Below, piece by piece: positions 1 to 12,240 of a stretch of DNA of 64,000 nt (its first letter is position 1; every line of letters starts with the position of its first letter). Below the pieces are notes generated by a model. That model was not told the DNA's origin and made no database searches. It saw only the letters and a program-made list of their open reading frames with translations. The stretch comes from Albifimbria verrucaria. Lineage: Eukaryota > Ascomycota > Sordariomycetes > Hypocreales > Stachybotryaceae. The position numbers and the translations under genes are program-made. The stretch lies in NCBI GenBank assembly GCA_020081605.1, contig JAHREC010000007.1, positions 806,001 to 870,000 of the forward strand, given 5' to 3'.

Positions 1-184
1 CTTGCACCAAGTTCCCTTGCCTGAAACACTACCACGTGCAGTAAGAAACCAGAATCCAAAGATACCCTTGTCAACTCGATATTATTTTAAGCTATGAAAT
101 AGATCCGATTTGCTAGACCATCAAGTCCTCTTGTTCTTTCCAGTGGTAGAACGAATCACCATATTGTGAGAAAGTAATATGCAA

Positions 185-2288
185 CTAGACAGCAAGGGTG
201 TTAACGGCAGCGCTCCCTTTCTCCCGATCTTGTGGTGGCGTGCTTGTATTAGAAAATCTCATTCTCTCTGCCTCAACTAGACTTTCCGGTCGGTTCCTCT
301 GGGTCAGTTCCTGTTTGCCGTAAACAAACCATGAAGGGTTCTGTATGAAAATTTGGTCCATATCTTCCAATGTTCGATGTGATGTCTCAGGATAAAAAGG
401 AAGACAATAGGCCAGAAGCTGAAACATATTACAGCAAAGACTATTGAGGGAACCCGGAGTTATTAGTCTTTTTTTCTCTCCCATTTTCACGTGTATGACT
501 TACTTAGGTAAAAGGCCCAGCCAAGACTCTCAATCCCAACCTTGGTAATCTGTACTACTACAAATCCCATGATCCAGTTGGTTGATGTAGCAGCGGCTGC
601 ACCTCGTGTACGCCATCCTAGAGAGTTGACCTCTGCTGCATATACCCAGGGTACGCCTCCCACGTGGGCGCAAAGAAAACGTGGAACATGACGAACATGG
701 CCACCGCCACTTGGCCCATCTAAGCCAATACAGTTAACAGAATTTCGGCGCAAATATGTTTATTCCAAGGTGGTTGGTAACGCACGAGTTTGGTTTGTGA
801 AGGATCTCTTTCGGCTTGTCGAAGACACAGCGATGCTATGAGGTGACAAGCGGCACAGGTGACTGATCCAAAATCATCAACCTGGAACTAAATTTAGTTA
901 CGGCCGGCTATGGGGTTGTTGAGGCAGTCTTACTTGCGACGCCCAACGTAGTCGATGACAAAAAGGCTGCTAAAGGCAGAAATGAAATAGACCGTTCCTG
1001 TCACTGCTGTGAGTAGCCGGCTCATCTGCAAGTTATAGCCTATGTTTTCGTGAAGCAGAGACGGGAGATAAAAGCCTGAAACCTGATAAGCATCCTGCTC
1101 TTCTGTCAGGTTGGAACAAGTATTGAGGCGCCCCTTACCTAAAGCATTGATGGCACAAAACTGCTGCATGAATTGTGTACCACAGGAAAGGATCAAACGG
1201 CGAAAGTTTTGTGTTTTATCTTGATGGCGCAGGACAGCAAGTAGAGGCACGCGGCTCTCTCTTTCTAATTCAGTGGCTGACTTGATGGATCGATATTCCA
1301 TCACGGCCGAAGATCGTTCGTTTCCATCTTCCTCGGAATTCGGTATGCCTCTTACCAGCCTATGGAGAACACCTAAGGCATCCTGGTCTCGTTCCACCAG
1401 CATGAGCCACCTTGGCGACTCTGGCACGCCTACTCATCGATTTCTGTTAGCTTCGGCTTCAAAATTTTGGAATGTTATTGATAAACCCTTACAAAGAGGG
1501 TAGGAAAGATAATGCAGGCAAAAATTAGCTGAAAGGCGAGTGGGAACCGCCATTGAAAAGGCCCCTGATGATTGTAGAGCGCGTAGCTGATCCAATTGGC
1601 TAAACAAAACGATGCAACATTGGACGATGCACCGATAACAAGCAGGATGCCCCGATGTTGTGCCACGACGCATTCAGACAAGTAGATGGGACTCATTGTC
1701 GATGTCAGCCCTATTCCGAAGCCGTTGATAACCCGGCCTGTCACCATTTGACTTAGGCTCCATGAGGAGAACTGCAAGCTGGCGCCTACAACGTTGAGAA
1801 AATGACCCAAAAGATTGTCTTGCGACGGCCAAGCACGTCTCCTATAATAAAGGCAGTAACTGCACCAAAAAATGCACCGAGCTGTAATATTCTAATGCTT
1901 AGCAACTCAGTCCATTTCATACTGCCAGTTCCAATTCTTCCTCTTACGTACCAAAAAGCAGCTTGTCACAATACCGGATATATTGGCATTCTGGATTTGA
2001 GGAAACGTTTCGAGGAAGTCAGGTGAAACCAAGACACCAGCAAAATTCCCTGTCAGACTCAGGGCATCATTAGACGAGAACATACTCTGTTGGGCACGCT
2101 TGGGTAATTGGTGCCCTTACCTGGCAATATCCAAACCAAATCGATGACACTTCACAAAGTCAGTATGCGGTACTACCATCAAATTAAAGCAAACACCTCA
2201 TCTTGGGTTTCTCACTTGTATCAATCAAGGTAATCATCGCAATTAGCCTGCCACCTACAAGGCCACTGCTTCGTGCCAAGCCACTCAT
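185..2288 (-). CDS. MFS sugar (hexose-type) transporter, frame broken by one-base gaps
   Basis: Plasma-membrane sugar/H+ symporter of the Major Facilitator Superfamily, fungal hexose/quinate-transporter branch. In order on the minus strand I see MSGLARSSGLVGG at the start, FSSNDALSLTGNF, GAFFGAVTAFIIGDVLGRRK (loop 2-3 signature), GRVINGFGIGLTSTMSPIYL, VPESPRWL, a second IDYVGRRK, VPWVYAAEVNSLGWRTRGAA, and near the end FYPETSHRTLEDMD, the usual PETKG-like sugar-porter ending. Phase-correct introns include GTACGT...TACAG before LGAFFG, GTAAGG...TTTCAG before GFYLP, GTGCGT...CTTAG before MGQVAV, and GTAAGT...AATAG before IFAVICFSFWP. Four one-base losses (near 1807, 1430, 872 and 660, each at a short homopolymer) split the frame. 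Once those and the introns are allowed for, no stop codon remains, so I read it as an intact gene with sequence errors, not a pseudogene. The substrate cannot be told. Confidence 0.85.
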
Positions 2289-3128
2289 TTTGCTTCGGTA
2301 GTTGTGTAATTATGTGATGATGAGATTAAGTAAATATCACGATATTGTAAATTATAGATAGATGAGGGAAATGATTTCAAATACAATCCGGAGAATTGTG
2401 TGACCAACAAGATTCCATTATAGTTGGGGATTATGCAGGTACGTTGGGTCTAGTGGAGCTGTAGTGGATCCTAAGTATTAGTATTGGATAGACAGAACAT
2501 AAGGAGGGTCATCAGTCCTCAAACTATTGGCTTTTGGTCTTGTTACCTTGTGATGAATTAGCTGGCCTCTATCCTACAGTCAAGATAAAACATTGTATAA
2601 TCGACAACTGATGTATCATGACATATATCTTTATCCATTTATCGGAAGAGAATAGTAGAGAATATTACTTCATCGATATGGGATGGTCTTTTTGGTGGAT
2701 ATAAGAGAACTGGATTCCGTAAATTTCGGTATCGTACTAGGCAAGTGCAGAGGTGCCATTCTAAATATCCCATTGTATATAATGGGGGTGGTACAGTCAG
2801 TACACCACTTCGAAACGGATATCCATTATCTCCTTTTCTTCCTTGGAACTAGTATTTGCCGGTTTGGCCCGAGGTAAGTAGAGGTGGTGGTGAGCTAGAC
2901 TCGTACCTTTTTATTCCTTACGGTTTCATCTCGATATTGATTCATATGTAGAGCGAGTTATATGCTATTATATACTAGTTGAAATCAATGGTAGGATGCC
3001 TGACCGAGATTGCACCAAATCATCCCCACCAAACAGTGTTGAAAATCCTTCGTTTTGAAGCATATGCTTCGAGTATTTGTTACTACCTGTTCTGTTTTGA
3101 TTGCTATACATTTCGCGATGCCTATAAT
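2289..3128. other. Intergenic, AT-rich
   Basis: No gene recognised. The stretch is AT-rich compared with its flanks and contains only short open frames without family resemblance. It separates the start of the sugar transporter from the 3' end of the Zn2Cys6 gene and should hold the transporter promoter at its left end. Confidence 0.5.
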
Positions 3129-6100
3129 TCATATGCGCAAACCCTCAAGGTGCCCTGGAAGGGAAAAGAATTGTTCAATCTGCTTTGGGATCTTCAAGGT
3201 TGCAATGAGGTTGTGAACTGACCATGCAGAAGGGTTGCCCGCAATAAAATCTGAAAGTTTGAGGGACCATTCTTCAAGCGCAGCCGATCCCTCTTTCGAA
3301 GAGTTGGTCAAAACCCTATAAACTGCCTCAATCTCCTCTTTAATGGCGGCCTCTTCTTCCTCCGTAACTGCCGTTTGAACCAGGAGTTGATAGAGAAACA
3401 CAGCCACGACAGCTTCCCATCTCTTGTCTCGTGGGATCCGATCTAGTCTGTCATCCGAAAAGAGCCCGTCGAATTGCTCTGGAACAGAAGCGATCTGGTC
3501 AACTCTGTCGGTTTCGGTTTGCGATGCTGCCAACTTTGTACTCCTGGGATATCCAAGTGCCTTGTGGACACGACCCTGGATATCTTCTCTGATCGACAAG
3601 CTTAGTTCCTCATTGTAGGTGGACAGCCATTCTTCGATTTGTTTGCAAAGACCATTAAGCTCCCTGCAGGTATCTTTGAGCCATTCGCATTTTGAAAGCA
3701 TGTCTTTACCCTTGGAAAATGCCTCATGACTCGCACTCTCGATAAAACCGGGTATGTTGAAAGATAGTGCTTGAAATCGGTTATCCACAAGAATGATCTC
3801 GGGACCGAAGATATCCATCAAGGACTGCCAGCGTTTGCCTTCCCGCATGGCAATCTTTATGTCATTGTCTATAAGATACTTCCGGCCGTTCTTGTGTAAG
3901 ACATTTAGTATAAGAATTAAGTGAACACCTGGGGCATCCAATAGGAGCTCATGAGATGTTGGCTGCAAACTAATAGGCGCGTATTTTTGGTAAAGCCATA
4001 AACAGTCCCGCCTTCGACAGAAATTAACGATGATTGAATCTGAAAAAGCCCCTTAAAACTAACAAATCTGTTAAAGAGCAATTCTGGGGCTTTCAAGACC
4101 CAATCTGATACTGCGAGAGACAAAAATGCTTGGGTCGAGACAAATGCTCGTTCCGAAGGAGTCTCAGTAGTGGATTCTCCATTAGTTAATTTCTTTTTCA
4201 AATCCTGAAGAGGGTCCTCCAGTGTGATGTCTTCATGAATTCCTTGAGAAAGGTCCAAGGAGTCATCGTCCGAGTTTTCAAAATAAGCGTGATGATTCGC
4301 CGTGTCGATAGCATTCCAAAGGAGAACGCGCTGTCGCCAATAGGCGTAGGTATAGTACTTCTCTCTTTCTTTATCGAAGTCAGCGAGACTTGCTTGATGC
4401 TTGCGCGCTGTTTCTTTTGTCGCAGGCTGCAGTGCTGGCATGGCACTCCTCCAATACTCAAATTCCGTGCTGAAAGAGGGCAGTTTACTCGTGGCAACTG
4501 AGATATATGCCCATAATGCCTCCCGGATGCGAGTTTGTCGATCATGCAAGTCGTGGATCGCTTCTTGTGTGACTGGATCCTGATTTTCCTATGCTTGAAT
4601 GTAAGAATGAACTTGACCCTGTGGAATAGACGCCTTACCAATCCGACACAATCTAAAAGAGGAGCTGTGGCCTTCATGTAAGAATGTAGAAAGAGGAGCA
4701 AGAAATTAACCAAAGACTTTTTATCATCTGTGGATGCGTCTGCTAGCCCGTTGCACGAATTTTGCATAGTTTTAAACATGGATATTTCCCATATGCGTGA
4801 AATAAGCAAGCAGAGGGTTTCTGCACAGCAGTATGCAAGATCGTCTTGCAACTCGATGCACTCAGGAATATCTCCAAAACTTTCCAACAAAGCCTCACAC
4901 ACAGAGACTTTGTTTGCTAGCCGGAATCTGGGTGAAAGAGAAAGTTGCAACGCAACCAGCTACAGATTTATGGTTAGTACATGAAACAAATTTTTCGTGT
5001 CTCTTTTGACTCACACAATCAAATTTTATCGCAGCTTTAGTTATCGCCTCTCCCATTTTTCCTAGAAGGCTCGATATCTTCGATGCTGTTGGTTTGATAA
5101 GGCCGCTGCCAGCCCCAGGTTCGGATAATGCCAAGAATAAGAAGTCAGACGCGAAACCCCAAGATATTGGCAATTGCTTTTGATCAAGTTCGATTATACA
5201 AACCTTGACCCTCTCGTACAAAATTCTCATCAAACTCATTCGCATGCAGATAGACTTTTCGTCACCAATCCGAAATGTTGCGACCTGTCTTAGAGCTGAG
5301 GCTGTGCTAAGTTTTTAGTTTTTAGAAAGTTGTTGATGATAGGATCTCTTACGGGGAAGTACGACTCAACCTGAATGATATCTAGAAAGTGGGCTTTTGT
5401 ACATGGTTGTTTCCAGATCGTGCTTTTTGACCGCGTTAGGCATGAGTCGCACGGAAGTTGACCATCGCACTAGGATCATAGTCAGCGTTAATGAATATTT
5501 ATGCAAGAAGCCGTGCTTGACGAACTGCAACGTTCAGTAGACGACATCGGATACAAACGCCGAGAACCTTGGTGTCTTGCAATTTTCTCTTCTTCTGCTC
5601 GCTCAACTGTCCCTTTCGACCTCCCTTCCGCTTAGGAGGCAAGGTCCATTGTCTGGTCAATGGGCCAGTGCGTCCAGTAGCCTGCCCTTGACCAGAAGGG
5701 TGGGCCCGATCTTCACTATCCCGGTGCTGGATAGCAAATGGCAAAGACAACACTTGACTTTGAATTGCAAATGAAGGAGGCTCGATAGCACCAGCTCTCG
5801 TTGATGATGATGGCATGAATTCTAGAGATGTTGGAACAGCTTCCATAAATGTTGGTTCTGCTTGAGTTTGAGCTTGGATTGCTTCTGGCATATCGTTAGA
5901 GCTGCATGGATTGTTTGAGAACCAATCTTGGGGTAGTTTCGATGAATTTCTTAAATGGGCATCGGACATTCCTATAAGACGTCAGTCATAGCACTCTACA
6001 CCATCATTGATGATAATGTTATACCGGGAAAGAGATAACTGTCTTCGCTAGTAGTTCCCATTGCTAGATACGGATCCAAGAGTGACTCAAGTGGCTGCTG

Positions 6101-6672
6101 AAAGAGATTGGTGGCGGTAGTATTGGAAGAATCTTGTGGATACAAAAATGGCTCGCTTGCCGGCCAATTGTCATAAGGAGAGCAGTTTGCAAAGTCAAGC
6201 TCCGGGTTCGAAAAGAGGTTTGGGTTCGTCTCTTCATAGTGCGACTCCCATCCAGTGTTTTCGAATTCTTTAATTCCCAGATCGTCAATATACGGATGGT
6301 TGGCGAAATGTTCAAAATTGGCTACAACATCAGCACAAGCACATAGATGAGGTGAAGCAATGGGATTCAGACACCAAGTCTTTGTCAAAGAATTAAACAG
6401 TGTCTAGAGCTTATGCTTTATGTTTCTTTTTTTTTTCTTTTTTTTTTGAAAGCGGAAAGCAAAGGCAACTCACTCGAGGTTGTAGGTGGTGTGAATATTT
6501 GTCCGGGCCACTCATGATCAACGTTTAAGGGCTGCAGGGAATGATCGTGCAATGCAACATTTCCATCTAACGATAGAGAAAAGGCGTCACTAAAAGCGGC
6601 CGTCTCTAATGGAATAGCAACTGGGTTTGCTAAGTCCTCAGTGACTATAGGCTCCGTTGGAGAAGCCGATGC
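3129..6672 (-). CDS. Zn2Cys6 (fungal binuclear zinc cluster) regulator, multi-exon
   Basis: Likely nuclear transcription factor. A basic stretch (PPKRKGGRKGQLSEQKKRK) leads into CIRCRLLNVA; after an intron (GTTCGT...CCTAG) the cluster resumes as CDGQLPCDSC, with a last Cys in IWKQPC. This gives C-x2-C-x6-C-x5-C-x2-C-x12-C, the Zn2Cys6 pattern with a long last loop. The next exon runs VATFRIGDEKSICMRMSLMR, which is typical of what follows the cluster in this fungal family. Three more exons carry a long helical region of unknown role, ending ...PGHLEGLRI. Further upstream, exons LFP|GMSDAHL and TTS|TNFEHFANHPY join in phase and are acidic and Ser/Thr-rich. One frame break near 3967 (TTT run) is consistent with a lost base; a 41-nt intron ending at the same place is the alternative. 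The N-terminus is not fixed: an in-frame TAG lies just before the first secure exon. Confidence 0.75.
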
Positions 6673-7323
6673 CTATGCTTGGGTGTCTATTTTGGACGAT
6701 TGGGGTTCATTGTCGTAGAGGGTAACGTTGAACTTGATTCGAGAAAACTTGTTGCAAAGATAATTCAATGGTATTTGGAGGAACAAAAATTGAGTGAGCT
6801 GGTCCGCGGTTTTATAGTCGCAAACCAGAGTCTCGTCTACCAGGGATCCCAAGATATCCCTTTTCTCACCATGATGTTCCATTCAGCCACAAGGCCGGGG
6901 TAGCCAATAAGGACGTAAACCGGTAACAAGAACTGCAACAGCCGCATAATAAGTGGAACTATAACCAATGAAATGCACAACCGGTAAGCATAGCTTTTTC
7001 ACCCGCATCATGATCCAATGACTCGACGGTCATAGCTTGAACAAACAGTGCACCACGTGAGCTTTGTGTAAAGACTTTTGTACCAAATATGATTTGGAGC
7101 TGGACAAATCATGATCCTCGTTATTAAACGAATTGCCAGCATTTTCGTGTCGACACTTGCTGCTTTCGAGTGGACCCAGCGGCGTCGTCTTATACCCGCC
7201 CAGGTCAACAATCGTCTTTCGCATAACCAGGCCAGCCTCGAGGAGCTGCAGATACAGCTCGTGCGCGCCCATCTTGATCTCCGCATCCAGAGCTACCGGT
7301 GATTTCCATCCGCCTTCACCCAA
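6673..7323 (-). other. Unassigned open frames, possible 5' exons or separate small gene
   Basis: Two open stretches look protein-like but match nothing I know. The first (6673-6882) begins MEHHGEKRDILGSLVDE and is in the same frame as the first secure exon of the downstream Zn2Cys6 gene, separated only by a TAG. A GTTACC...CATAG intron of 54 nt would join them in phase. The second (7030-7323) carries VALDAEIKMGAHELYLQLLE. Between them another frame encodes a hydrophobic run (RLLQFLLPVYVLIGYPGLVA) that joins the MEHHG frame if one base is missing. These could be N-terminal exons of the regulator or a separate membrane protein. Confidence 0.3.
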
Positions 7324-8135
7324 CAGTGATTAACGCATTTCCATTGTCCAGAGGCGATCCGCTCCTCGGTCGGGTTTTCGGGATATCATGTTCCTCTTCG
7401 GTTGGCGACTTAGGTTCCGGTTGGTGTCGAGGTCTACTTATATAGCCTTTTGTTTTGTCGTTTCCTGAGTCATCTAGTCAGCACTGACTGTGGTATAGAT
7501 AGCTAGGGTCCAAACCTTGAGCCCTGTAGGCGTTGGTTTGTTCGGGACCGTTACATTCTGCTTAGAACATCCTTAGAAGACGATGACAGCCTTACCCACG
7601 CTAATATTGATATCAAACTCTACAGCAGCTATAGCAGTATTGTCTGTTGTAGTAGCATCGTTATAATCGGGTATAGCAATTCATGTCAAAAGCGATTTTC
7701 CTATTCTACTACATACTATCACGTACGGCTTCGCACGCCTGAGGAGATATGATCAGAGATATTACTGGTCAGGCTTTTAAGTTAGAAATTTGACTGTAAT
7801 GCTACTGATAGTGGAAAGGACAAGGAACCCGTATCTGCTTTGCATATGGGAGTGCAAGATGCCTGTTCTTCCCAGGATGTTCTCAGGTCCACCCCGCATC
7901 TTCTCCGCACCGTATCACGTGTCTGGAAATGTGCAACTCTGCATCGACAGCATCACCACATATTTCTCACGTCCTTCTTTAATGGTACATTTATCCCATC
8001 ACAGTGCCTCTGTATATCTCCTTGACACCAGTCTCACATAGCACAGACTGGTCTTAGGCAGCTCAGCTCTGTGGATTAGCTATGTTGACTTGACAAGTTT
8101 ATATCGCGGGGGCGGGTCTACCTCATCCCAACACA
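7324..8135. other. Intergenic, likely divergent promoter region
   Basis: No coding signal seen. It lies between minus-strand frames on the left and the start of the plus-strand STAND receptor at 8136, so it should hold that gene's promoter. Just before the ATG the sequence is GC-rich (around 8106-8118), unlike the AT-rich middle. Confidence 0.45.
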
Positions 8136-11100
8136 ATGGCCCAGAATGAGCAATCTAGTGCTAAGGTGTACCGCCTACGATTCATCCCAGAGCACCTCGA
8201 TCGGCTCGGCGTTGCTAATCTTGTGGGAAGCTTCCTGCCCAGCAAGAATTCTCAAGCCGTCACAGTTGCATCACTGGCGACGAGCTGCGACTTCTGGTCC
8301 CACTCACCGAGCAAAACAGCGACACTGGCCTTCTCCGAACTTCCAGAGGCTGTGCCTGGGAAAGTCCTGGCCAGGGAGTGGGTGCTGCCATTAACTGGTC
8401 TGTCTAAAGCCCTAGTTCTGGATGACAGCTTCTCTGGATTCACGCCATTGAATGATGTCCCTACCGATGAACACAAATACGAGTGCGTTCATCTACGTCC
8501 CGTGTCTTAGCTACTGTCGCTAATAGGATGCCAGCTGCATTGTTCTTTCGGGTCTTGCGAGCCACCCGATGGGTTCCTGGCAACCTCGTGGCCATGACAA
8601 GTCCTTCATGTGGATCCGCGATACTCTTCCCAAGCTCCTGCCGAGCGTCAGGTTCATTCTCTATGGATACGATACAACCCTTGTCGACAGCAAGTCTTTT
8701 CAAAACATTCCAGATCTTGCTCTGACTCTCATCAATGAGATGAAAGCAGGCGGTTGGACCTCATCTGCCGCTAAGCCCACCGTTTTCCTTGCTCATAGCT
8801 TAGGCGGCGTTGTATTGAAGCAGACTTTTGTTCTTCTTGCTGATAGCAGTGAGATTGATAAGGCAATCTTGGGGAGGATCAAAGGAGCCATATTCTTCGG
8901 CGTTCCTAGTCAAGGGATGGACATCGGTGACATTTTTGGAATGCTTGGCAGTCAGCCTAATAAAGACGCTCTCGTCAAGTTCATCTCTACCGAGTCTCCA
9001 TATCTTACCCAACTAGAAAGACAGGTGTTCGGCATTTCGTATGTCCGACACATGAAGCTCCTCTGGGCGTATGAAACTCAGACAACACCGACAATTGTGG
9101 TAAGTTTCATCATCTGTCGCAATTTCTATAGTTTCGGTTTTCTAAAAAGTGAGGAAAACATTATAGGAGAACAAAGGACAACATCGGAGATCCGGACCTG
9201 GGACAGTTCTGGTTTCCAAGGAGTCTGCAACAGGAGGCCGCTGTTTTTCAGACCCAGCTTCGACTATCCAAATCGACTCTAACCACTCAGAGATGGTCAA
9301 ATTCTCCATCGGCAACAATCTCATTTCTCTTATTGGGCATAAATTGGGTGAAATTCTCGGCCAAGTTGAGTCTTTGGCAGAACATCAGAGCCAAGGTGCA
9401 CAGCCGGCATTTTTCGAAAACTCTCGGCTACCAGAAAGATGTAACTTACGAACCCTCTCGGACCTGACCGAGGATCCATACTTTTGGGATGTTTACTGTG
9501 AGCTTTGACGCCACCCTTGAGCTTCTCTCGGTAACATAGCTAAATGGTGACAGCAATTGCAAAATCTCTTCGATTCCAGGAACGAGATGTAAGGGTTAAA
9601 CAAATTGACGATAGAACTGAACACACCTTTGAATGGGTGTTCGACCAACGCATTGGACTCACTACCTGGCTACGGGAAGGCGCGGGTGTCTTTTGGATCA
9701 GTGGCCGACCGGCCTCTGGAAAGTCGACCATGATGAAGTTCATTAGTAATGATCATCGGACCAAGCAAATCTTCGAAAGTTGGCAGGGCCACAGTCACCA
9801 AGCCCACGTCAGCTTTTTCTTTCACCATCGTGGCAACACTGTCCAGAAGTCTTTCGAGGGGCTACTTCAGAGTATTCTCAGTCAACTAGTTGAGAATGAC
9901 CACACCGTGTTAGTGCATATCATTCCTATGCTCCGAGAGCGATACATGCAACTGGTGAATAGCAGCGATCAGGGTAGCCTTTCGGAGGATTTGAACCTGT
10001 TGATTCTGGATGATATAATCAAGGTAGACTCCAGTCAAAACAATGATGCCCATAGTATTTTAGCAACAGAACTGCCTCGGAAGATGTTCCATGAGATTAT
10101 CACATCGAACATGCTTGGAAAAGATGAGACGGCTTCAGATTACAACTCAATCGAGAAAGAAGTACTCTCACGTAAGGACGAAATCCTCAAAACCACCAAC
10201 GAGCAACAGCTCCAAAATTTGAAACCACCGATCTGGCGAAAGAAGTGGGACACAGAGACAAGAGAAAAGTTTCTATCGTTGCTGTTAAAGTGGCGCAATA
10301 GCATTGATTTAAGGGGAAAGTTGGAACATATGATGCAGCTGGCGAACCTTTGCTTAGACGATGCAAACCCGGTCGATGCGTCTTTAGAGCGCCGTCGTCG
10401 AGTCGATTTGGTCTTGCATCGTCAACATAAGCGTGAGATACTTCGTTCAGATGTTGAAACAGAGATCTGGTCCAAGGCAAGACTTCACGAGGCCTTCAAA
10501 TGCATTGTTGAACAACGAGTAATGGATCGAGACATTTGTCTTTTTCTTGATGCGTTGGATGAGTATGATGGACCACCCGAGTTTATTGCCGGTTTCTTAA
10601 AGGATCTAGTCAAAGAGAGGGAGGGGTTTCGAACCCGTATCAAGATCCTTTTCTCAAGTCGGCCATGGAATGTTTTTGTTGACGAATTCAAGCAATATCC
10701 AGGCTTTAGAATCCATGAACATACTCAACAGGATGTCCGACTATTTTGTGCGCACACCATTCATGGATACTTACCCGGATACAAGGAAGTCAGACGGCTG
10801 ATCAGCAGGATCGTCGCTGAATCGAGAGGAGTGTTTCTTTGGGTAAGATTGGTGCTGCAAGATTTGGCAGGTCTCGCAGCCAGATGTATCGAGAGTGGCA
10901 TGAGCGAGAAAATTTTGCGAGACAAGCTTGAGAAAATGTACGATTCTATCCCTAGAGACTTGGTCGACTACTATGAGGCCATCATCGATCGAATACCGCA
11001 ACATTACCGGTGGGACGCATATTGCATCATTGAGAGTGTTTGCAAATCGGTTGAACACATCCAGGCCAGCGACGTACTGGACATTATGAGGTGCTCGACC

Positions 11101-12240
11101 CTCACCAAACTCTCACAGTTCCATGGTTCATGTCAAATCTTTTTGCGAGATGAGGTTGGTAGACGTGTTCAGGCAGTCTCAGGAGGCTTACTAGAGCTTG
11201 TCGACGCGCAAATGGGAGCAAACATCGTCCCGCAACTCCTACCTCTCCACCAGACCATGTTGGAATACGCGAGAAGACCTTTGTTTAAAGATAGGCTTCT
11301 CGGACAGCTGTCTCACATCACAGACGATAATGGCCATACATTTCTCGCAAAATATCTCCTATGTCATGACAAGTGTCATATTACGCGTCGCCTTATACAC
11401 CACGCGCATGAGTCAGAAAACACGACCGGAATCAGTCTCTACGATATCCTGCACAATGAAGTTTTCAAAATAATACACCCAGCCATATGGCCTGGTGGGA
11501 AATGCACAGCGGTCTCACCGGTTGGATTTGCCGTTGCTGGACACCTTCATCTCTTCCTTAAGGAGGCTCTAGAGCACGATAAGCATGCTGTCACAAATGC
11601 TTCAGACTCGTTTCTATCACTTATTCTCTGGTCTTTCGACCAGTCTGTATGTGAGATTGATGAGGCTGTGGCTATGATTCACTTTCTGATATCCCATGGT
11701 TTCAAAGTTGAACAAGACCCTAGCGGCCTGATCATGATGCTTGCACGAGATCGCCACGATCGCCACTTCAAAAGGACATATGATCTTGCGCAACTCGACA
11801 AAATGTCACAGGCTTCGTTGAGCGGGTGCCATGATCTCGAGATGGATCTGTCATGTCTGCCCGCAATGCAGCACACAAAGTGTCTGCACCTAAGTTCTCC
11901 GACATTGACAGAATATCTTCTTGACAGAGGGGCTAACCCAAATTCCCTGAACTCAGAGAGCCAGACGCCACTAGATTTTCTTGTGGATGGGGTTGAGCCA
12001 TTTCTTGGTTTCTCGGTCAAGATGGTGTACCAGAAGAGCGTCTTGCTTGTTCAAAAGAACGGGCTACTGTGTAAAACTCGGACAGAGGCCTGGCACGGTT
12101 TTGTTAACCAATTCGATATATGCGGGTTTGATACATTGCCATTCAGGTCGCGACACTTTCCGAAATGGAGAGCGTCTCATATTCAAGGCTCCTCGCTACA
12201 AGGGACTGTCCAATCTAGATGGTGGCCATGGTCAAGATAA
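8136..12240 (+). CDS. NLR-like STAND receptor: alpha/beta hydrolase - NACHT - ankyrin
   Basis: Fungal intracellular receptor of the STAND/NLR class. Four exons join in phase: 8136-8486, 8527-9099, 9167-9497, 9554-12240 (introns of 40, 67 and 56 nt), giving 1313 aa with no frame break. The N-terminal third is a lipase-like alpha/beta hydrolase (SesB/PGAP1-like): VLSGLASHPMGSW oxyanion region and AHSLGG nucleophile elbow, Ser near residue 208. A linker (SIAKSLRFQERD, matching the usual LxSLxFxExxxR hinge) leads to the NACHT ATPase: P-loop GRPASGKST near residue 469, Walker B FLDALDE near 748, then LFSSRPW. The long C-terminal part has LHQTMLEYARRP, the winged-helix-like end seen in these proteins, and one clear ankyrin unit (YLLDRGANPNSLNSESQTPL). 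Such proteins act in non-self recognition and cell-death control in fungi. The ligand is unknown. Confidence 0.88.

Noticed and set aside
185..2288. RIP-mutated or degenerate sugar transporter pseudogene
   Set aside because: An apparent TAG before MGQVAV and several frame changes first suggested decay. The TAG is the end of a proper intron (GTGCGT...CTTAG), the break before LGAFFG is another intron, and the remaining four shifts are single missing bases of the type found in essential genes here.
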